A stretch of 64,000 bases of DNA. Origin: Alkalihalobacterium sp048323755. GTDB taxonomy: Bacteria; Bacillota; Bacilli; Bacillales; Bacillaceae_F. This document shows, in pieces, positions 16,097-25,119 of this stretch; positions within the stretch are counted from its first letter, which is position 1, and the number at the start of each line of letters is the position of its first letter. The notes under the pieces were generated by a model that saw only the letters and a list, made by a program, of their open reading frames with translations, was not told where the DNA came from and did no database searches. The stretch is taken from contig NZ_JBLWFS010000006.1 of the NCBI RefSeq assembly GCF_048323755.1, positions 124,001 to 188,000 of the forward strand, given 5' to 3'. The translations under genes and the position numbers were made by a program.

Positions 16097-16726
16097 TTAT
16101 TCAGTTAAGGCCAATATGCTGCCGATAATCGTTTTAGATTGGATATCAATATATTTCTCCAATGTATACCTCTTTCTTAATGCCCACCCTCTAAATGCCC
16201 ACATATGGCCTTGAACAATAATATTATGAGTTAATAAGTAAATATCATCTTCACAAAGTGAAATCTTTTCTTCCTTCAGCGCCTTAGAGAAAATACCCAT
16301 GACATATTGAACAAAATCATTTTCTTTAGACAATACATATTCTAAATAAGGTTTCGGTAAAGATCGTGACTCACTATACATAATGCTCGTTTCATCCCAT
16401 ATTTCGTTAATGACGTGAAAATATTCTTTCACAAACGATCTAATCCGATCGTGACCTTTAAACTGATCACTTACTCTCCTTTTTAAAATCGTATTTAATT
16501 GGTCATAAAGGGATTCAAAGAATAAGTATAAAATGTCCTCTTTACTCTCTACATACTCATAAATGGCACCAAAACTCATTCCTGCGTTTTCAGCAATTTC
16601 CCTCGTGGTCGTTCGATGAAAACCTTTTTGTTTAAATGGTTGAATGGAAGCTGCTAAGATTTGATTTCTCCTTTTTTGGATTTTCTGATTGTTTTTTACC
16701 ATCGATGGAATATGTAACTTCTTCAA
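16097..16726 (-). CDS. TetR-family transcriptional regulator
   Basis: 209-residue TetR/AcrR regulator. The N-terminal helix-turn-helix is 'FKQKGFHRTTTREIAENAGMSFGAIYEYVESKEDIL' (about residues 31-66); the remaining helices form the ligand domain. It is the third gene after the two hydratase-fold genes, 36 bases downstream, so it probably regulates them and responds to an acyl-CoA or fatty-acid-type ligand (FadR/FatR-like behaviour by analogy). A perfect 20-bp palindrome lies just upstream of its start (16762-16781). Confidence 0.88.
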   Translation of the reverse strand: MKKLHIPSMVKNNQKIQKRRNQILAASIQPFKQKGFHRTTTREIAENAGMSFGAIYEYVESKEDILYLFFESLYDQLNTILKRRVSDQFKGHDRIRSFVKEYFHVINEIWDETSIMYSESRSLPKPYLEYVLSKENDFVQYVMGIFSKALKEEKISLCEDDIYLLTHNIIVQGHMWAFRGWALRKRYTLEKYIDIQSKTIIGSILALTE

Positions 16727-16761
16727 TCTAATTCCCCCTTTCCTTTCTTGGACATAGCCGT

Positions 16762-16781
16762 TTTAATTCAATTGAATTAAA
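16762..16781. promoter_or_regulatory. 20-bp perfect palindrome, possible TetR operator
   Basis: TTTAATTCAATTGAATTAAA is fully self-complementary and sits across the 3' end of the MaoC gene, 35 bases upstream of the TetR gene. Candidate internal operator for the regulator's own expression; AT-rich palindromes can also arise by chance. Confidence 0.45.
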
Positions 16782-17119
16782 CCTCTTAATTTCACTTCTT
16801 GGTTTCGGTTCCTTACAATGACTTCACCTGACGTTTCGTCTTGGAGGGTGCAAGTCACTTGAACTTCCTCTCCTGGCAGTGTCATTGCTGTAAACTTCAC
16901 ATCAAATTGTTTCACTTTGTGGATCCCAAACCATTTGGTAAGGTGTGTACCAGTGAGCCCCATAATGTACATACCTTGAGCAATGACGTCTGGAAGACCA
17001 CTGTCTTTTGCTAATATCATGTTTGTGTGAATTGGATTAAAATCACCTGAGGCTCCGGCATACCGGACAAGTTGTTCTCGAGTTACTGTAATAAAATCGC
17101 TCGTTTTGACTTGACTCAT
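16763..17119 (-). CDS. MaoC-like dehydratase (hot-dog fold)
   Basis: 118-residue hot-dog-fold protein with the hydratase 2 motif 'YAGASGDFNPIHTN' (about residues 20-33), whose Asp and His are the catalytic pair of R-specific enoyl-CoA hydratases. The gene overlaps the preceding FAS1-like hydratase gene by four bases. Such a pair (N-terminal and C-terminal halves encoded separately) forms a heterodimeric 3-hydroxyacyl dehydratase, comparable to HadAB. Pathway likely fatty acyl or branched acyl metabolism. Confidence 0.85.
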   Translation of the reverse strand: MSQVKTSDFITVTREQLVRYAGASGDFNPIHTNMILAKDSGLPDVIAQGMYIMGLTGTHLTKWFGIHKVKQFDVKFTAMTLPGEEVQVTCTLQDETSGEVIVRNRNQEVKLRGLIQLN

Positions 17120-17568
17120 CGACCCTCACCTCTTTCAATTACTACCGATTTGCACTCTAACAATAACTCTTCTTTGTCATTAAAGAAAACGGTTTCAAAT
17201 GAGTAGATTGAAAGACCCTTTCGTTGTTTCTCACCAACGAGAAAGGTTTTTCCAAATAAATGGTCTCCTGCAAATATCGGTTTATGATACGTGTATGACT
17301 GACTGCCATGTAGAACACGAGTTAACGTGAGGTTCAATTCCGCGATGATATCTTCAAAATCGAGTCCCTTCCACATCTCCGGTACGATTCCAAATGTTAA
17401 TGGCACTGGTACATCTGGATATCCTGCTTTATTAGCAGCTTCCTTACTCATAAATAGATCGATATCTTGTGCGCCTGTTGCAATGGCAAATTCAGCAATT
17501 TTTCCCCGCTCCACTTCAAAGTCAAATTCTTTTAATAATCTTGGTACGTTTCGTTCACCTTTGTCCAT
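17116..17568 (-). CDS. FAS1-like dehydratase domain protein (HadA-like partner)
   Basis: 150-residue hot-dog-fold protein related to the N-terminal MaoC dehydratase domain ('KIAEFAIATGAQD' and 'RVLHGSQSYTYHKPIFAGDHLFGKT'). It lacks the full D-x-N-P-I-H catalytic motif, which its downstream partner has, consistent with a structural and substrate-binding role in a heterodimer. First gene of the three-gene operon with MaoC and TetR; ribosome site GGGGG. Confidence 0.85.
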   Translation of the reverse strand: MDKGERNVPRLLKEFDFEVERGKIAEFAIATGAQDIDLFMSKEAANKAGYPDVPVPLTFGIVPEMWKGLDFEDIIAELNLTLTRVLHGSQSYTYHKPIFAGDHLFGKTFLVGEKQRKGLSIYSFETVFFNDKEELLLECKSVVIERGEGR

Positions 17569-17673
17569 TTTAGGCCCCCTTATTAAAGTATGTGACTTTT
17601 GCTTTTTATTACCTTTCTATCCAGTTTATTCATTTTAAAAAAAATTCAGAAATCTGATTAGAGAAAGTATGCT

Positions 17674-18942
17674 TTATTTATTTACGATTGGAAAGGCTAA
17701 TGTGAAACACGTTCCTTCCCCGACTTTACTTTTTATTGAAATCTCACCATGCATCACCTTAATAATACTAAAAACAACCATCGTTCCTAGACCGGTCCCT
17801 TTTTCTTTCGTGGAGTAATATGGTGTTCCTAATCGACTGAGCTGCTCCTCAGTCATGCCAACACCCGAATCTTGAATTAGAATAATCGCTTTATCGTCTT
17901 CTTGTTCTACGGAAACGGTTAATTTTCCACCCTCTGGCATTGCTTCAATCGCATTCTTAGCCAAATTAATGAAGCATTGATGAAACTTTTGCTTTTCTCC
18001 AGCAATAAAAAGATTTGAAACAGATTTAAAATTGATGTGGACACTATTCATTGTCGCATAAGGAGAAACTACTTTTAATACGTATTGGAGTTCATCTTGT
18101 AGTTCTAACATTTGGACATTTTCTAACGAAGGCTTGGCAAACGTTAAATAATCCGTAATTATTTCTTCGGCCCGATCTAACTCTTCCAGTGATAATCGGA
18201 CATACATTTGCTTTTTATCGTCCGGAATATTTGATTCTCTTAATAATTGAATAAACCCTCTCGTTACCGTTAATGGATTACGAACTTCATGAGAAATACT
18301 TGCAGCAATTTCGCTTACAATTTTTAATTTCTCTAGTTTTTTGAGTTCTTCTAATATCATACGTTCCGTTCGGGCACGTTCGATTAAAGTAACAAAAAAG
18401 AGAATTCCGATAAATTGCGTTCCATACAATACAACTGTAAAAACTAACTTAATTGGACTAGCATTGGGACTAATAAGAAAGATCAAAGTGAGAATTAAAA
18501 CTATTCCAAAACTAGCAGCTACTGCAGCAATTTTGACCTTGTCTTTAATCTGAATCATTTTTGTAAACCGAGGAATAAGGTACCAGAGAATAATAGCTAA
18601 AATGGAATAAATGATGATTGAAGCATAATAGCCTTCATCCATTCCTATGAAGTAACGATAGCTTAACAACGTAATAACGAGAAAAATTAGAACTCTTCGA
18701 CCACCATACAAAGCTCCGATAATTAAAGGTAGCTGGCGCATGTCAAAAATAAAAGAAGGCACAGGTGAAATCGTAAATGTCATACATAGAATAATAGAGA
18801 TACCAGATATTACGGCTACAAAAATTTCATTCGAAATACGGTGTGAATGTCTTTCAATGAATTTATGGTATAAAAAGTACAAAAAAAAGACAAAAGATAG
18901 GTTAAGTAGAAATATTTGGATATCTTCTAGTAGTATATTCAC
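17674..18942 (-). CDS. Membrane sensor histidine kinase, 5TMR-LYT type (KinB-like)
   Basis: 422-residue kinase. Six hydrophobic segments fill residues 8-188; the 'MRQLPLIIGALYGGRR' segment (68-83) marks the 5TM receptor LYT sensor domain. The HisKA box 'ASISHEVRNPLTV' places the phospho-His at 218; N ('NLAKNAIEAMPEGG'), G1 ('DSGVGM') and G2 ('GTGLGTMVVFSI') boxes follow. Orphan gene with no response regulator beside it, as usual for sporulation phosphorelay kinases such as KinB. kapB, an accessory gene of KinB in B. subtilis, lies 11 kb away. GTG start after GGGGGAT. Confidence 0.88.
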   Translation of the reverse strand: MNILLEDIQIFLLNLSFVFFLYFLYHKFIERHSHRISNEIFVAVISGISIILCMTFTISPVPSFIFDMRQLPLIIGALYGGRRVLIFLVITLLSYRYFIGMDEGYYASIIIYSILAIILWYLIPRFTKMIQIKDKVKIAAVAASFGIVLILTLIFLISPNASPIKLVFTVVLYGTQFIGILFFVTLIERARTERMILEELKKLEKLKIVSEIAASISHEVRNPLTVTRGFIQLLRESNIPDDKKQMYVRLSLEELDRAEEIITDYLTFAKPSLENVQMLELQDELQYVLKVVSPYATMNSVHINFKSVSNLFIAGEKQKFHQCFINLAKNAIEAMPEGGKLTVSVEQEDDKAIILIQDSGVGMTEEQLSRLGTPYYSTKEKGTGLGTMVVFSIIKVMHGEISIKSKVGEGTCFTLAFPIVNK

Positions 18943-19248
18943 CCTAATCCCCCATTCAAGGCAAAACTAGTACTAATTACTTCTATTTTGATCCTCTATT
19001 TTCCTTTAGCCTTTTACACATTTTAAAAGATGTCTATCGTTCCTGACCTGGCTGATCGTATATGATGTAGTTACAAAGCTACGTACCCTGCTAGGAGGAT
19101 TCAATAACAATAACAAAAACAATGACAATGACATTCATCGGGCCAATGGGGCAAACTTAACTTGTGAGACATTCCAATAAAGTATTGCTCTTCACGGCAC
19201 TATCTCACGAAAGCAACAATCTTGGACAACAACGCTTAATAAACTTTC
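18943..19248. other. Intergenic region between kinase and HAAS gene
   Basis: Contains an orphan-looking AGGAGG (about 19095) followed at unfavourable distance by a 12-codon frame starting ATG ACA ATG. No convincing gene or structured RNA. The 3' ends and 5' ends of the neighbours do not require it. Confidence 0.4.
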
Positions 19249-20004
19249 CTATTTCTTTCCCGTCGACTTCTCTTTTGTTAATAAGATAAAAAAGTAAACC
19301 CCTAGTCCAATAAATACTATAATTTGGGTGACAATCAATCGCACTTCTTCAGATAGCGGAAAAAAATTAAGAACCACTTCTGGTACATACAAGAAAATTG
19401 GAACCAAAATGGGGAGCCATGTTTTACTCCATAAAGCAACTAGAATTAATGTAACAATTGCAAGACTCGCAACAACAAACGTTCCCATTGCATTGACATA
19501 AAATAACGGTGTTCCGTAGAGTCTATTTAAAAAGATGATCCCGACAAACAGGATAATAGATACCATTCCTAATGTTGTTAATATCATGTATTGCTTCATC
19601 GTCGATCGTTTTTTCTGCGCAATAAACTTATATGTAAAAAGAGTTGCGCCAAGTAACGCTAAACTAACGACAGGAAAACCAACTAATTGAATAATAGAAT
19701 AGTTGAGGTCGTTTCTTACTGCATCACCTAATAGAATGAAAGCAAATACACCGACCATAAATATCGGTATGAGTTTGAACCATCCTCTATAATCGACGTT
19801 CATTTCACTAGCGATCATTTCCATATACGATTTAGGAGATTGCCCGATAATGTGCTCAATATCTTTTCCGTTTTGTTCCGCTTCTCGGAGATGATCCTCC
19901 AATTCTTCGACGACTTCATTAATTTCATCCATGTTCCTTCCCGTTGAAAACAAGTACAACCGTAAATTATCTAAAAACTGTTGACTGTTCTTTGAAAGCT
20001 CCAT
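19249..20004 (-). CDS. HAAS-domain membrane protein, PadR partner
   Basis: 251-residue protein. The N-terminal 75 residues, 'FLDNLRLYLFSTGRNMDEINEVVEELEDHLREAEQNGKDIEHIIG', form a HAAS (helical signalling) domain typical of proteins encoded next to PadR regulators; six to seven membrane helices follow. Start ATG 20004 follows AAAGGTGA that overlaps the regulator's stop, so the two are coupled. Known PadR-HAAS pairs control envelope or antibiotic responses; the exact role is unknown. Confidence 0.85.
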   Translation of the reverse strand: MELSKNSQQFLDNLRLYLFSTGRNMDEINEVVEELEDHLREAEQNGKDIEHIIGQSPKSYMEMIASEMNVDYRGWFKLIPIFMVGVFAFILLGDAVRNDLNYSIIQLVGFPVVSLALLGATLFTYKFIAQKKRSTMKQYMILTTLGMVSIILFVGIIFLNRLYGTPLFYVNAMGTFVVASLAIVTLILVALWSKTWLPILVPIFLYVPEVVLNFFPLSEEVRLIVTQIIVFIGLGVYFFILLTKEKSTGKK

Positions 20005-20008
20005 ATTT

Positions 20009-20338
20009 TCACTCACCTTTGTTTTCATTGAATAGTTTCGTAACACTTGATGATAGATCGTTCCATCGTACTTTAAAATTTTCTAGCTCTTTATAACCTT
20101 CGGGTGTTAGCGTATAGTACTTCCTTTTTGGTCCCGATGGTGAAGCTTTTAAGCTCGTTGCTACAAGATTTTCTTTTTTCATGCGTAATAATAAAGGGTA
20201 TATGCTTCCTTCGCTAACCATTGTAAACCCATAGGATTCAAGCTTTTCAATCATCTCATAACCATAAGTTTCTCCATTTGAAATGACTTGAAGTAAGCAG
20301 CCTTCTAAGATACCTTTCAACATCTGACTTGTCGACAA
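20009..20338 (-). CDS. PadR-family transcriptional regulator
   Basis: 109-residue PadR regulator: 'MLKGILEGCLLQVISNGETYGYEMIEKLESYGF' then 'SEGSIYPLLLRMKKENLV' and 'GPKRKYYTLTPEGYKELENF'. TTG 20338 is chosen as start because GGAGGTGA lies four bases upstream; an upstream in-frame ATG would put this strong ribosome site inside the gene. Forms an operon with the HAAS membrane protein. Confidence 0.88.
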   Translation of the reverse strand: MSTSQMLKGILEGCLLQVISNGETYGYEMIEKLESYGFTMVSEGSIYPLLLRMKKENLVATSLKASPSGPKRKYYTLTPEGYKELENFKVRWNDLSSSVTKLFNENKGE

Positions 20339-20915
20339 AAGTTCACCTCCAGTGCTCCAGGTACCTTGCAATGCAAGATACGAAGCATAAAAAGTCACAA
20401 AACATATCCATGTGCGAATAATATTGGTCTCTATATTGTTTTACAAGATAGTTAATAAAAATAAAATGTACCGCTTCACTATTTTGCAATACAACATAGT
20501 TAAACCTTAACAAATATGTTCATACTTTTCAAGGGTCAGTTTAAACATGGGGATGCGTGGAGATTACACCTAGTCGATAACCTACTATTTTCTAAATAAT
20601 CACGATTTTTTGATAAAAATAGCTAAATACCGCTACTATTCCCTGCTATAATACAGAACAAATTTTTATAAACAGATTCTCAAGCTGATTCTTCAAATGA
20701 AAATTAGATTAATATCTAATTTCCCAATTTATTGTCGGCTTTCACTAACTTATTGTCCGGTTTTTAAATTTATTGTCCAATTTGGGATTTTATTGTCCGT
20801 TTAAAAAATATATTGTCCGATTTGCCACACTTATTTGCGAAAATGTGAACTTGTGAATTACAAGAGAAGAACTCGTTCAAGGAATAGAAATGAGTTACAG
20901 GTCCTGTGTACACTC
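20339..20915. other. Long intergenic region with helical-phase repeats
   Basis: Apart from the PadR promoter region and the five repeats at 20730-20820, no coding or RNA feature is recognised. Confidence 0.5.
20730..20820. repeat. Five direct repeats of TTATTGTCCG at 20-bp period
   Basis: TTATTGTCGG (20730), TTATTGTCCG (20751), TTATTGTCCA (20771), TTATTGTCCG (20791) and ATATTGTCCG (20811). Spacing is 21, 20, 20, 20 bases, about two helical turns, with divergent sequence between. This iteron-like array would place bound proteins on one face of the DNA. Confidence 0.85.
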
Positions 20916-20954
20916 AAAAAAACGCATGAAAGTAAATACATACTCCCATGCGTT
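20914..20954 (-). terminator. Terminator of the queCDE operon
   Basis: AACGCATG / CATGCGTT hairpin followed on the minus strand by TTTTTTTG; begins five bases after the queE stop. Confidence 0.88.
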
Positions 20955-20958
20955 AGGA

Positions 20959-21693
20959 TTAAACCCCACGTTTATTTCCCCATAATAAGGTATGGAGTTG
21001 TGGTAACACCTTTACTTCGTTCAATTCTTTTGAAGCAATTACTTTTTCAATTAATTGCTCGTAGCTTCCAATTAACTTTTGCATCAATTCGGTTGGCTCG
21101 ATATCGTGTAAGTCAACGTTGCCGACTTGCAAGAAGAATGGGATCTCTTTATATCGTAAATGAACATTCTTTGCATAGTTAAAATCTTCATCATTAAATA
21201 CGACGACTTTTAAACTCACGTGATCTTCCAGTCTATGATTTTTCTTTAACTGATCTATGATCTCATCAAGCACTTCAAAGTTCGTTTCCATTCCTGAACT
21301 GGGTGGTTTTGGGGATATCGTTAAGTCATCAACTTTCGTAAACCAATCTTGCCATTTACTTCCTTGTGTCTCTAATCCGATTTTAATTTGCTCTCCTTGA
21401 AGAACATCAATTAGCTCATCGATAGAAGCATACAAGGCGGGATTTCCACCTGATATCGTAACATGATCAAAACGATCCTCACCGATATTTTTCAGTTCAG
21501 CGTATAATTGATCAGCGCTCATTTGTTGAATTTGGTCTTTTGCCGATCCGTCCCAAGTAAAAGCAGAATCACACCATGAACACCGATAGTCACATCCTGC
21601 CGTTCGAACAAACATCGTTTTACGGCCGATAACCATACCTTCTCCTTGAATAGTAGGACCAAAGATTTCTATTACAGGGATATTATTCGCCAT
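20959..21693 (-). CDS. queE: 7-carboxy-7-deazaguanine synthase
   Basis: 244-residue radical SAM enzyme converting 6-carboxytetrahydropterin to 7-carboxy-7-deazaguanine in queuosine biosynthesis. The [4Fe-4S] motif C-x3-C-x2-C is seen in 'AGCDYRCSWCDSAFTWDG', followed by 'ISGGNPALY'. Start ATG 21693 follows AAAGGTGA and overlaps queD by 11 bases. Last gene of a queC-queD-queE operon under preQ1 riboswitch control. Length fits the Bacillus-type QueE. Confidence 0.95.
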   Translation of the reverse strand: MANNIPVIEIFGPTIQGEGMVIGRKTMFVRTAGCDYRCSWCDSAFTWDGSAKDQIQQMSADQLYAELKNIGEDRFDHVTISGGNPALYASIDELIDVLQGEQIKIGLETQGSKWQDWFTKVDDLTISPKPPSSGMETNFEVLDEIIDQLKKNHRLEDHVSLKVVVFNDEDFNYAKNVHLRYKEIPFFLQVGNVDLHDIEPTELMQKLIGSYEQLIEKVIASKELNEVKVLPQLHTLLWGNKRGV

Positions 21694-22129
21694 CGAAGTC
21701 ACCTTTTTTCGGTCGATATACAACATAGCTCGTCGGGGTTTCTCGAACAACGACTTGAATACACCTTGGTTTATTAGTTAATTGATCTAGGTAGTGTTGA
21801 ATATTCTCCCAAATCGTCCGTGCTACAACTTCAGTTGTCGGGAAATGCTCCGACTGTTGATCGTTAAAGTCTTCTGTGAAGTCATTAAGAACCGTGTGGT
21901 CATAACGACCATGGACTAATTTTTTAATTATTTGAAAGTTCACGAGAAAGCCACTGTCATTTAACGTATCACCAGCTACTGTAACATTCACAAAATACGT
22001 ATGGCCGTGAACATTTTTACAATGACCAGCTTCATCATGAGGAATAAAATGAGCTGCCGAGAAATTGAAATCTTTATTTAATTCATAGCGGTAATCGTGT
22101 GGGACTTGCGGATAAAACTGTTGTATCAT
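21683..22129 (-). CDS. queD: 6-carboxytetrahydropterin synthase
   Basis: 148-residue enzyme of the PTPS fold that makes 6-carboxytetrahydropterin from dihydroneopterin triphosphate. Zinc-binding histidines are in 'FSAAHF' and 'VHGHTYFVNV'; the catalytic 'DHTVLND' and 'PTTEVVARTIW' motifs are present. The start directly abuts the queC stop. Confidence 0.95.
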   Translation of the reverse strand: MIQQFYPQVPHDYRYELNKDFNFSAAHFIPHDEAGHCKNVHGHTYFVNVTVAGDTLNDSGFLVNFQIIKKLVHGRYDHTVLNDFTEDFNDQQSEHFPTTEVVARTIWENIQHYLDQLTNKPRCIQVVVRETPTSYVVYRPKKGDFDGE

Positions 22130-22792
22130 CTAAGCTCGCTCCTCTCTCATCTGCAAAAACTCCTCATAACCTTTCAAACGTAATTCACAAGCAGGACATT
22201 CCCCGCAACCATCACCAATGATCCCGTTATAACACGTTAACGTTTTCTTTCGAACAAATTCGAGTGCACCTAAGTCATCAGCAAGCTTCCATGTTTCAGC
22301 TTTATTCAACCACATCAACGGGGTATGAATAACAAATTGTTGGTCCATAGATAAATTAAGCGAAACATTCAATGACTTAACGAATGCATCTCGACAGTCC
22401 GGATATCCACTAAAATCAGTTTCGCAAACGCCCGTTATAATATGTTTTGCGTTAACTTGACTGGCTAAAATCCCAGCAAACGATAAAAAGATTAAGTTCC
22501 TACCTGGAACAAAAGTAGATGGAAGATCACCATTTTCTCCTGCTTTTACTTCTATATCATCCCGAGTTAATGCACTCGGTGCTAATTGATTTAATAATGA
22601 CATATCAAGGACATGATGTTTTACGCCTAATTCTGCTGAAATCGCCTTGGCGCATTCTATTTCATCATCATGACGCTGATTATAATCAAAAGTTACAGTT
22701 TCTACTTCTTTGAATTGTTTTAATGCCCAAAATAAACAGGTGGTACTATCTTGACCACCACTAAACACAACGATTGCTTTTTCATTTTTCAT
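22130..22792 (-). CDS. queC: 7-cyano-7-deazaguanine synthase
   Basis: 220-residue ATP-dependent preQ0 synthase. PP-loop '[16 protein letters not shown]' near the N-terminus and the zinc-binding Cys cluster '[19 protein letters not shown]' near the C-terminus are complete. I take ATG 22792; a TTG one codon earlier is slightly better placed to AAAGGAG. First gene after the preQ1 riboswitch. queF is not in the cluster. Confidence 0.95.
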   Translation of the reverse strand: MKNEKAIVVFSGGQDSTTCLFWALKQFKEVETVTFDYNQRHDDEIECAKAISAELGVKHHVLDMSLLNQLAPSALTRDDIEVKAGENGDLPSTFVPGRNLIFLSFAGILASQVNAKHIITGVCETDFSGYPDCRDAFVKSLNVSLNLSMDQQFVIHTPLMWLNKAETWKLADDLGALEFVRKKTLTCYNGIIGDGCGECPACELRLKGYEEFLQMREERA

Positions 22793-22816
22793 CAATGTTA
22801 AAACTCCTTTACAAAC

Positions 22817-22884
22817 GAAAAAACAGCACCTCTAAGAAGTCCTGTTCTTCTTAGTTTTTTATAGAGGGTTGAGCTAGAACCTCT
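22817..22884 (-). promoter_or_regulatory. PreQ1-I riboswitch with transcription terminator platform
   Basis: Minus-strand aptamer 22884-22851: AGAGGTTCTAGCT..ACCCTCTATAAAAAACTAA, the H-type pseudoknot consensus of preQ1-I. The tail CTAAGAAG can pair with CTTCTTAG (antiterminator), which competes with AACAGGAC / GTGCTGTT followed by TTTTTT (terminator). Ligand binding sequesters CTAA and should favour termination, shutting off queCDE. Confidence 0.93.
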
Positions 22885-22990
22885 ACCGACCATCCAAGAC
22901 GTCCGGAATTTCTATTGAACTATTTTTATTATATTATCATAGAAATTACAACATTACTATTATACTCTTTCTTCAGCAGAATACAACCTT

Positions 22991-23212
22991 TTAATGAGAC
23001 ACTTTCCTCTGATAGAAATTCCCGACGACGAAACTGCATATGAGACCAATGATAAATGACAATACCGAACCTCCTGCCGTAAAACCAGTTGGTGTCTCCT
23101 CGTAAAAGCTGAACATCAATGATTGAATTTCAAACATATATCCTATTCCAATAAAAAAACCACTCACAAGAAAGAACGTCATGAGACCGACAAGTACTGT
23201 TTTAAACATCAT
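22991..23212 (-). CDS. Small two-helix membrane protein
   Basis: 73-residue protein with two hydrophobic helices (about residues 5-28 and 44-66), a short polar loop and a basic C-terminus (YQRKVSH). AGGTGGTG precedes two successive ATG codons (23212 or 23209). It lies 15 bases after the methyltransferase gene and may share its transcript. No family recognised. Confidence 0.6.
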   Translation of the reverse strand: MMFKTVLVGLMTFFLVSGFFIGIGYMFEIQSLMFSFYEETPTGFTAGGSVLSFIIGLICSFVVGNFYQRKVSH

Positions 23213-23227
23213 TACACCACCTCGATA

Positions 23228-23968
23228 TTACTTTGAACATACCCACATTACTTTTTGTAGATGAACTTGTTGTCTGTTTATCCAAGTTAAGTTCTCATTG
23301 TCGATTAGTTCATAAATTTTCTCCCGATTACCTCTCGATGGTTTGGCACGATCAATCCACTCATTTACATCCATAGAAGAGGTCCACGTTTTATAACAGT
23401 CTACTTCTGTAAATCCAACATTGTGAAAAAGCTCTTCCCACTTTGTTAACGAAATACATTCATGGTGAGAAGGATCCCGTAACTTTTCAATGGTATTCAT
23501 TCTGTTGTCCTTTCCACTATTCTCGGGTATATAATTATCTACAATGATAAGAGACCCGTCAGTGGCTAGAACTCGGTGCATTTCTTTTATCGCTTGTTTT
23601 AGATTCGGAAAATGATGAGCAGCAATGCGACACGTAACATTATCAAACTCATCACTTTTAAATGCGAGTTTTTCAACATCACCTAATGCAAACGAAATAT
23701 TATCGCTACCGCTTTTTTTGGCCTGACTTTCTGCTAACTTAAGCATATTTGGCGTCAAATCAACCGCCACAACATGCTTGACTAGTTGACTTAGTAAGAG
23801 GGCTGTATGACCTGCTCCAGTTGCAACATCTAACGCTTTTTCACGTTTACCTCTACTCACCACTTCGCCAATCCACCCTAAATCTTTTCCTTTTGCATGA
23901 ACAATACTTGTTAAATATCCATCTGATGTTTCATTAAATTGACGAATGACACGGTCTTTTTCTTTCAT
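23228..23968 (-). CDS. Class I SAM-dependent methyltransferase
   Basis: 246-residue methyltransferase of the UbiE/MenG-like type 11 group. Motif I 'ALDVATGAGHTALLL', motif II 'VAVDLTPNML', 'ALGDVEKLAFKSDEFDNVTCRIAAHHF' and 'MHRVLATDGSLIIVDN' are all present. Substrate unknown. Confidence 0.9.
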   Translation of the reverse strand: MKEKDRVIRQFNETSDGYLTSIVHAKGKDLGWIGEVVSRGKREKALDVATGAGHTALLLSQLVKHVVAVDLTPNMLKLAESQAKKSGSDNISFALGDVEKLAFKSDEFDNVTCRIAAHHFPNLKQAIKEMHRVLATDGSLIIVDNYIPENSGKDNRMNTIEKLRDPSHHECISLTKWEELFHNVGFTEVDCYKTWTSSMDVNEWIDRAKPSRGNREKIYELIDNENLTWINRQQVHLQKVMWVCSK

Positions 23969-24237
23969 ATTTCTCCCCCTCTTTTTTTGATTGTGTTAGA
24001 GTTTATTGTTGTTAATCTGTATTTTTGAACTCAGAGTTTGAAACAGAAGTATTACAAAACATTCAATATATACCGCAAGATTAGTATAGTTCTTTAAATT
24101 TCACCATAAATACGCACCTCTATTTTTAATAGTAAGTATTTCTATCTACTTTCTAATATTTTTACAACTAAACCATTCTATTTTTAGGTATTTTGTAGTA
24201 TGCTAGTATGGTATTTTTTTCTTAAGGAGGAATTTAT

Positions 24238-24903
24238 ATGGTAAAATATGAGTTATTCATGCCTGTTCACAAAGGACTAAGGTTTGCATTAGGTAATTTA
24301 TTAAACCACGTTAATCAATTAAACTTTGAGAATGAAAGAAAGCTTAAGGAATTCTCAAAGGAGTTTAACACTCTTTGTGCTGTATTGCACTCACATGCTG
24401 AGCATGAAGATGAACATGTTCACCCTATCATTGAAAAGTATGCTCCAGAAGTCGCTGAAAAAATGGAAGCAGAGCACGAAGCAACAGATGTTCTATTAAT
24501 CCAACTAGAACATTTAATTAATGAAATTAACAACAGCTCTATAGATTTGCGTAGAGAACTTGGTGTTAAGTTTGTCTATGGTTATAACAAATTTCTAGCA
24601 GCCTATTTAAACCATTTACAAACAGAAGAAGTTGACGTCATGAATATACTATGGGGAAAATTATCAGTAGAAGATCTTATGGAAGTTACTGTCGCAATCC
24701 GTTCTTCCATTCCGCAAGAAATATTAATGGATTATTTTAAATATATGATCCCAGGCCAAAATATTTATGAACGTGTTGAAATGTTAGGTGGAATGAAAAA
24801 ATTTGCACCACCTGAAGCATATCAAGCGGCCTGTGAATTAGCCGCTTCCGTATTGTCAAATGAGGATTGGTTGGAATTAAAAAAGGAACTAGAAGCTGCA
24901 TAA
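24238..24903 (+). CDS. Hemerythrin-like HHE domain protein
   Basis: 221-residue helical protein. Iron-type ligands appear in 'FMPVHKGLRF', 'LHSHAEHEDEHVHP', 'AEHEATD' and 'HLQTEEVDV', matching a four-helix hemerythrin/HHE cation-binding domain, followed by a C-terminal helical region. Family roles include oxygen, nitric oxide or iron sensing and storage. Excellent ribosome site TAAGGAGGAAT. Own terminator follows. Confidence 0.82.
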   Translation: MVKYELFMPVHKGLRFALGNLLNHVNQLNFENERKLKEFSKEFNTLCAVLHSHAEHEDEHVHPIIEKYAPEVAEKMEAEHEATDVLLIQLEHLINEINNSSIDLRRELGVKFVYGYNKFLAAYLNHLQTEEVDVMNILWGKLSVEDLMEVTVAIRSSIPQEILMDYFKYMIPGQNIYERVEMLGGMKKFAPPEAYQAACELAASVLSNEDWLELKKELEAA

Positions 24904-24933
24904 TACCCTATTTTTTACAATTATTAGGTCATC

Positions 24934-24969
24934 TAACAGAAGAGGGTGATAAGGCATCCTTTTCTGTTA
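24934..24969 (+). terminator. Terminator-like hairpin after the hemerythrin gene
   Basis: TAACAGAA / TTCTGTTA outer stem with an inner GGGTG/CATCC pairing; U-tract is poor. Confidence 0.5.
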
Positions 24970-25119
24970 TGTATGTTTAACATCAGTATTTATAAGCTGT
25001 CCTCGGCTACACTCATTAATTTAACAACTCTTTAGTTAGCCCCATTGTGTTCATTCCTTTTTTTACATTTCCTAACTAATAAAATCCTTTTTTAATATTA
25101 GGCTCTTTTCTAAAAGAAT

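Noticed and set aside
19094..19160. AGGAGG followed by a 12-codon frame (MTMTFIGPMGQT)
   Set aside because: Spacing from AGGAGG to ATG is too long and there is no terminator or homologue; not supported as a gene.
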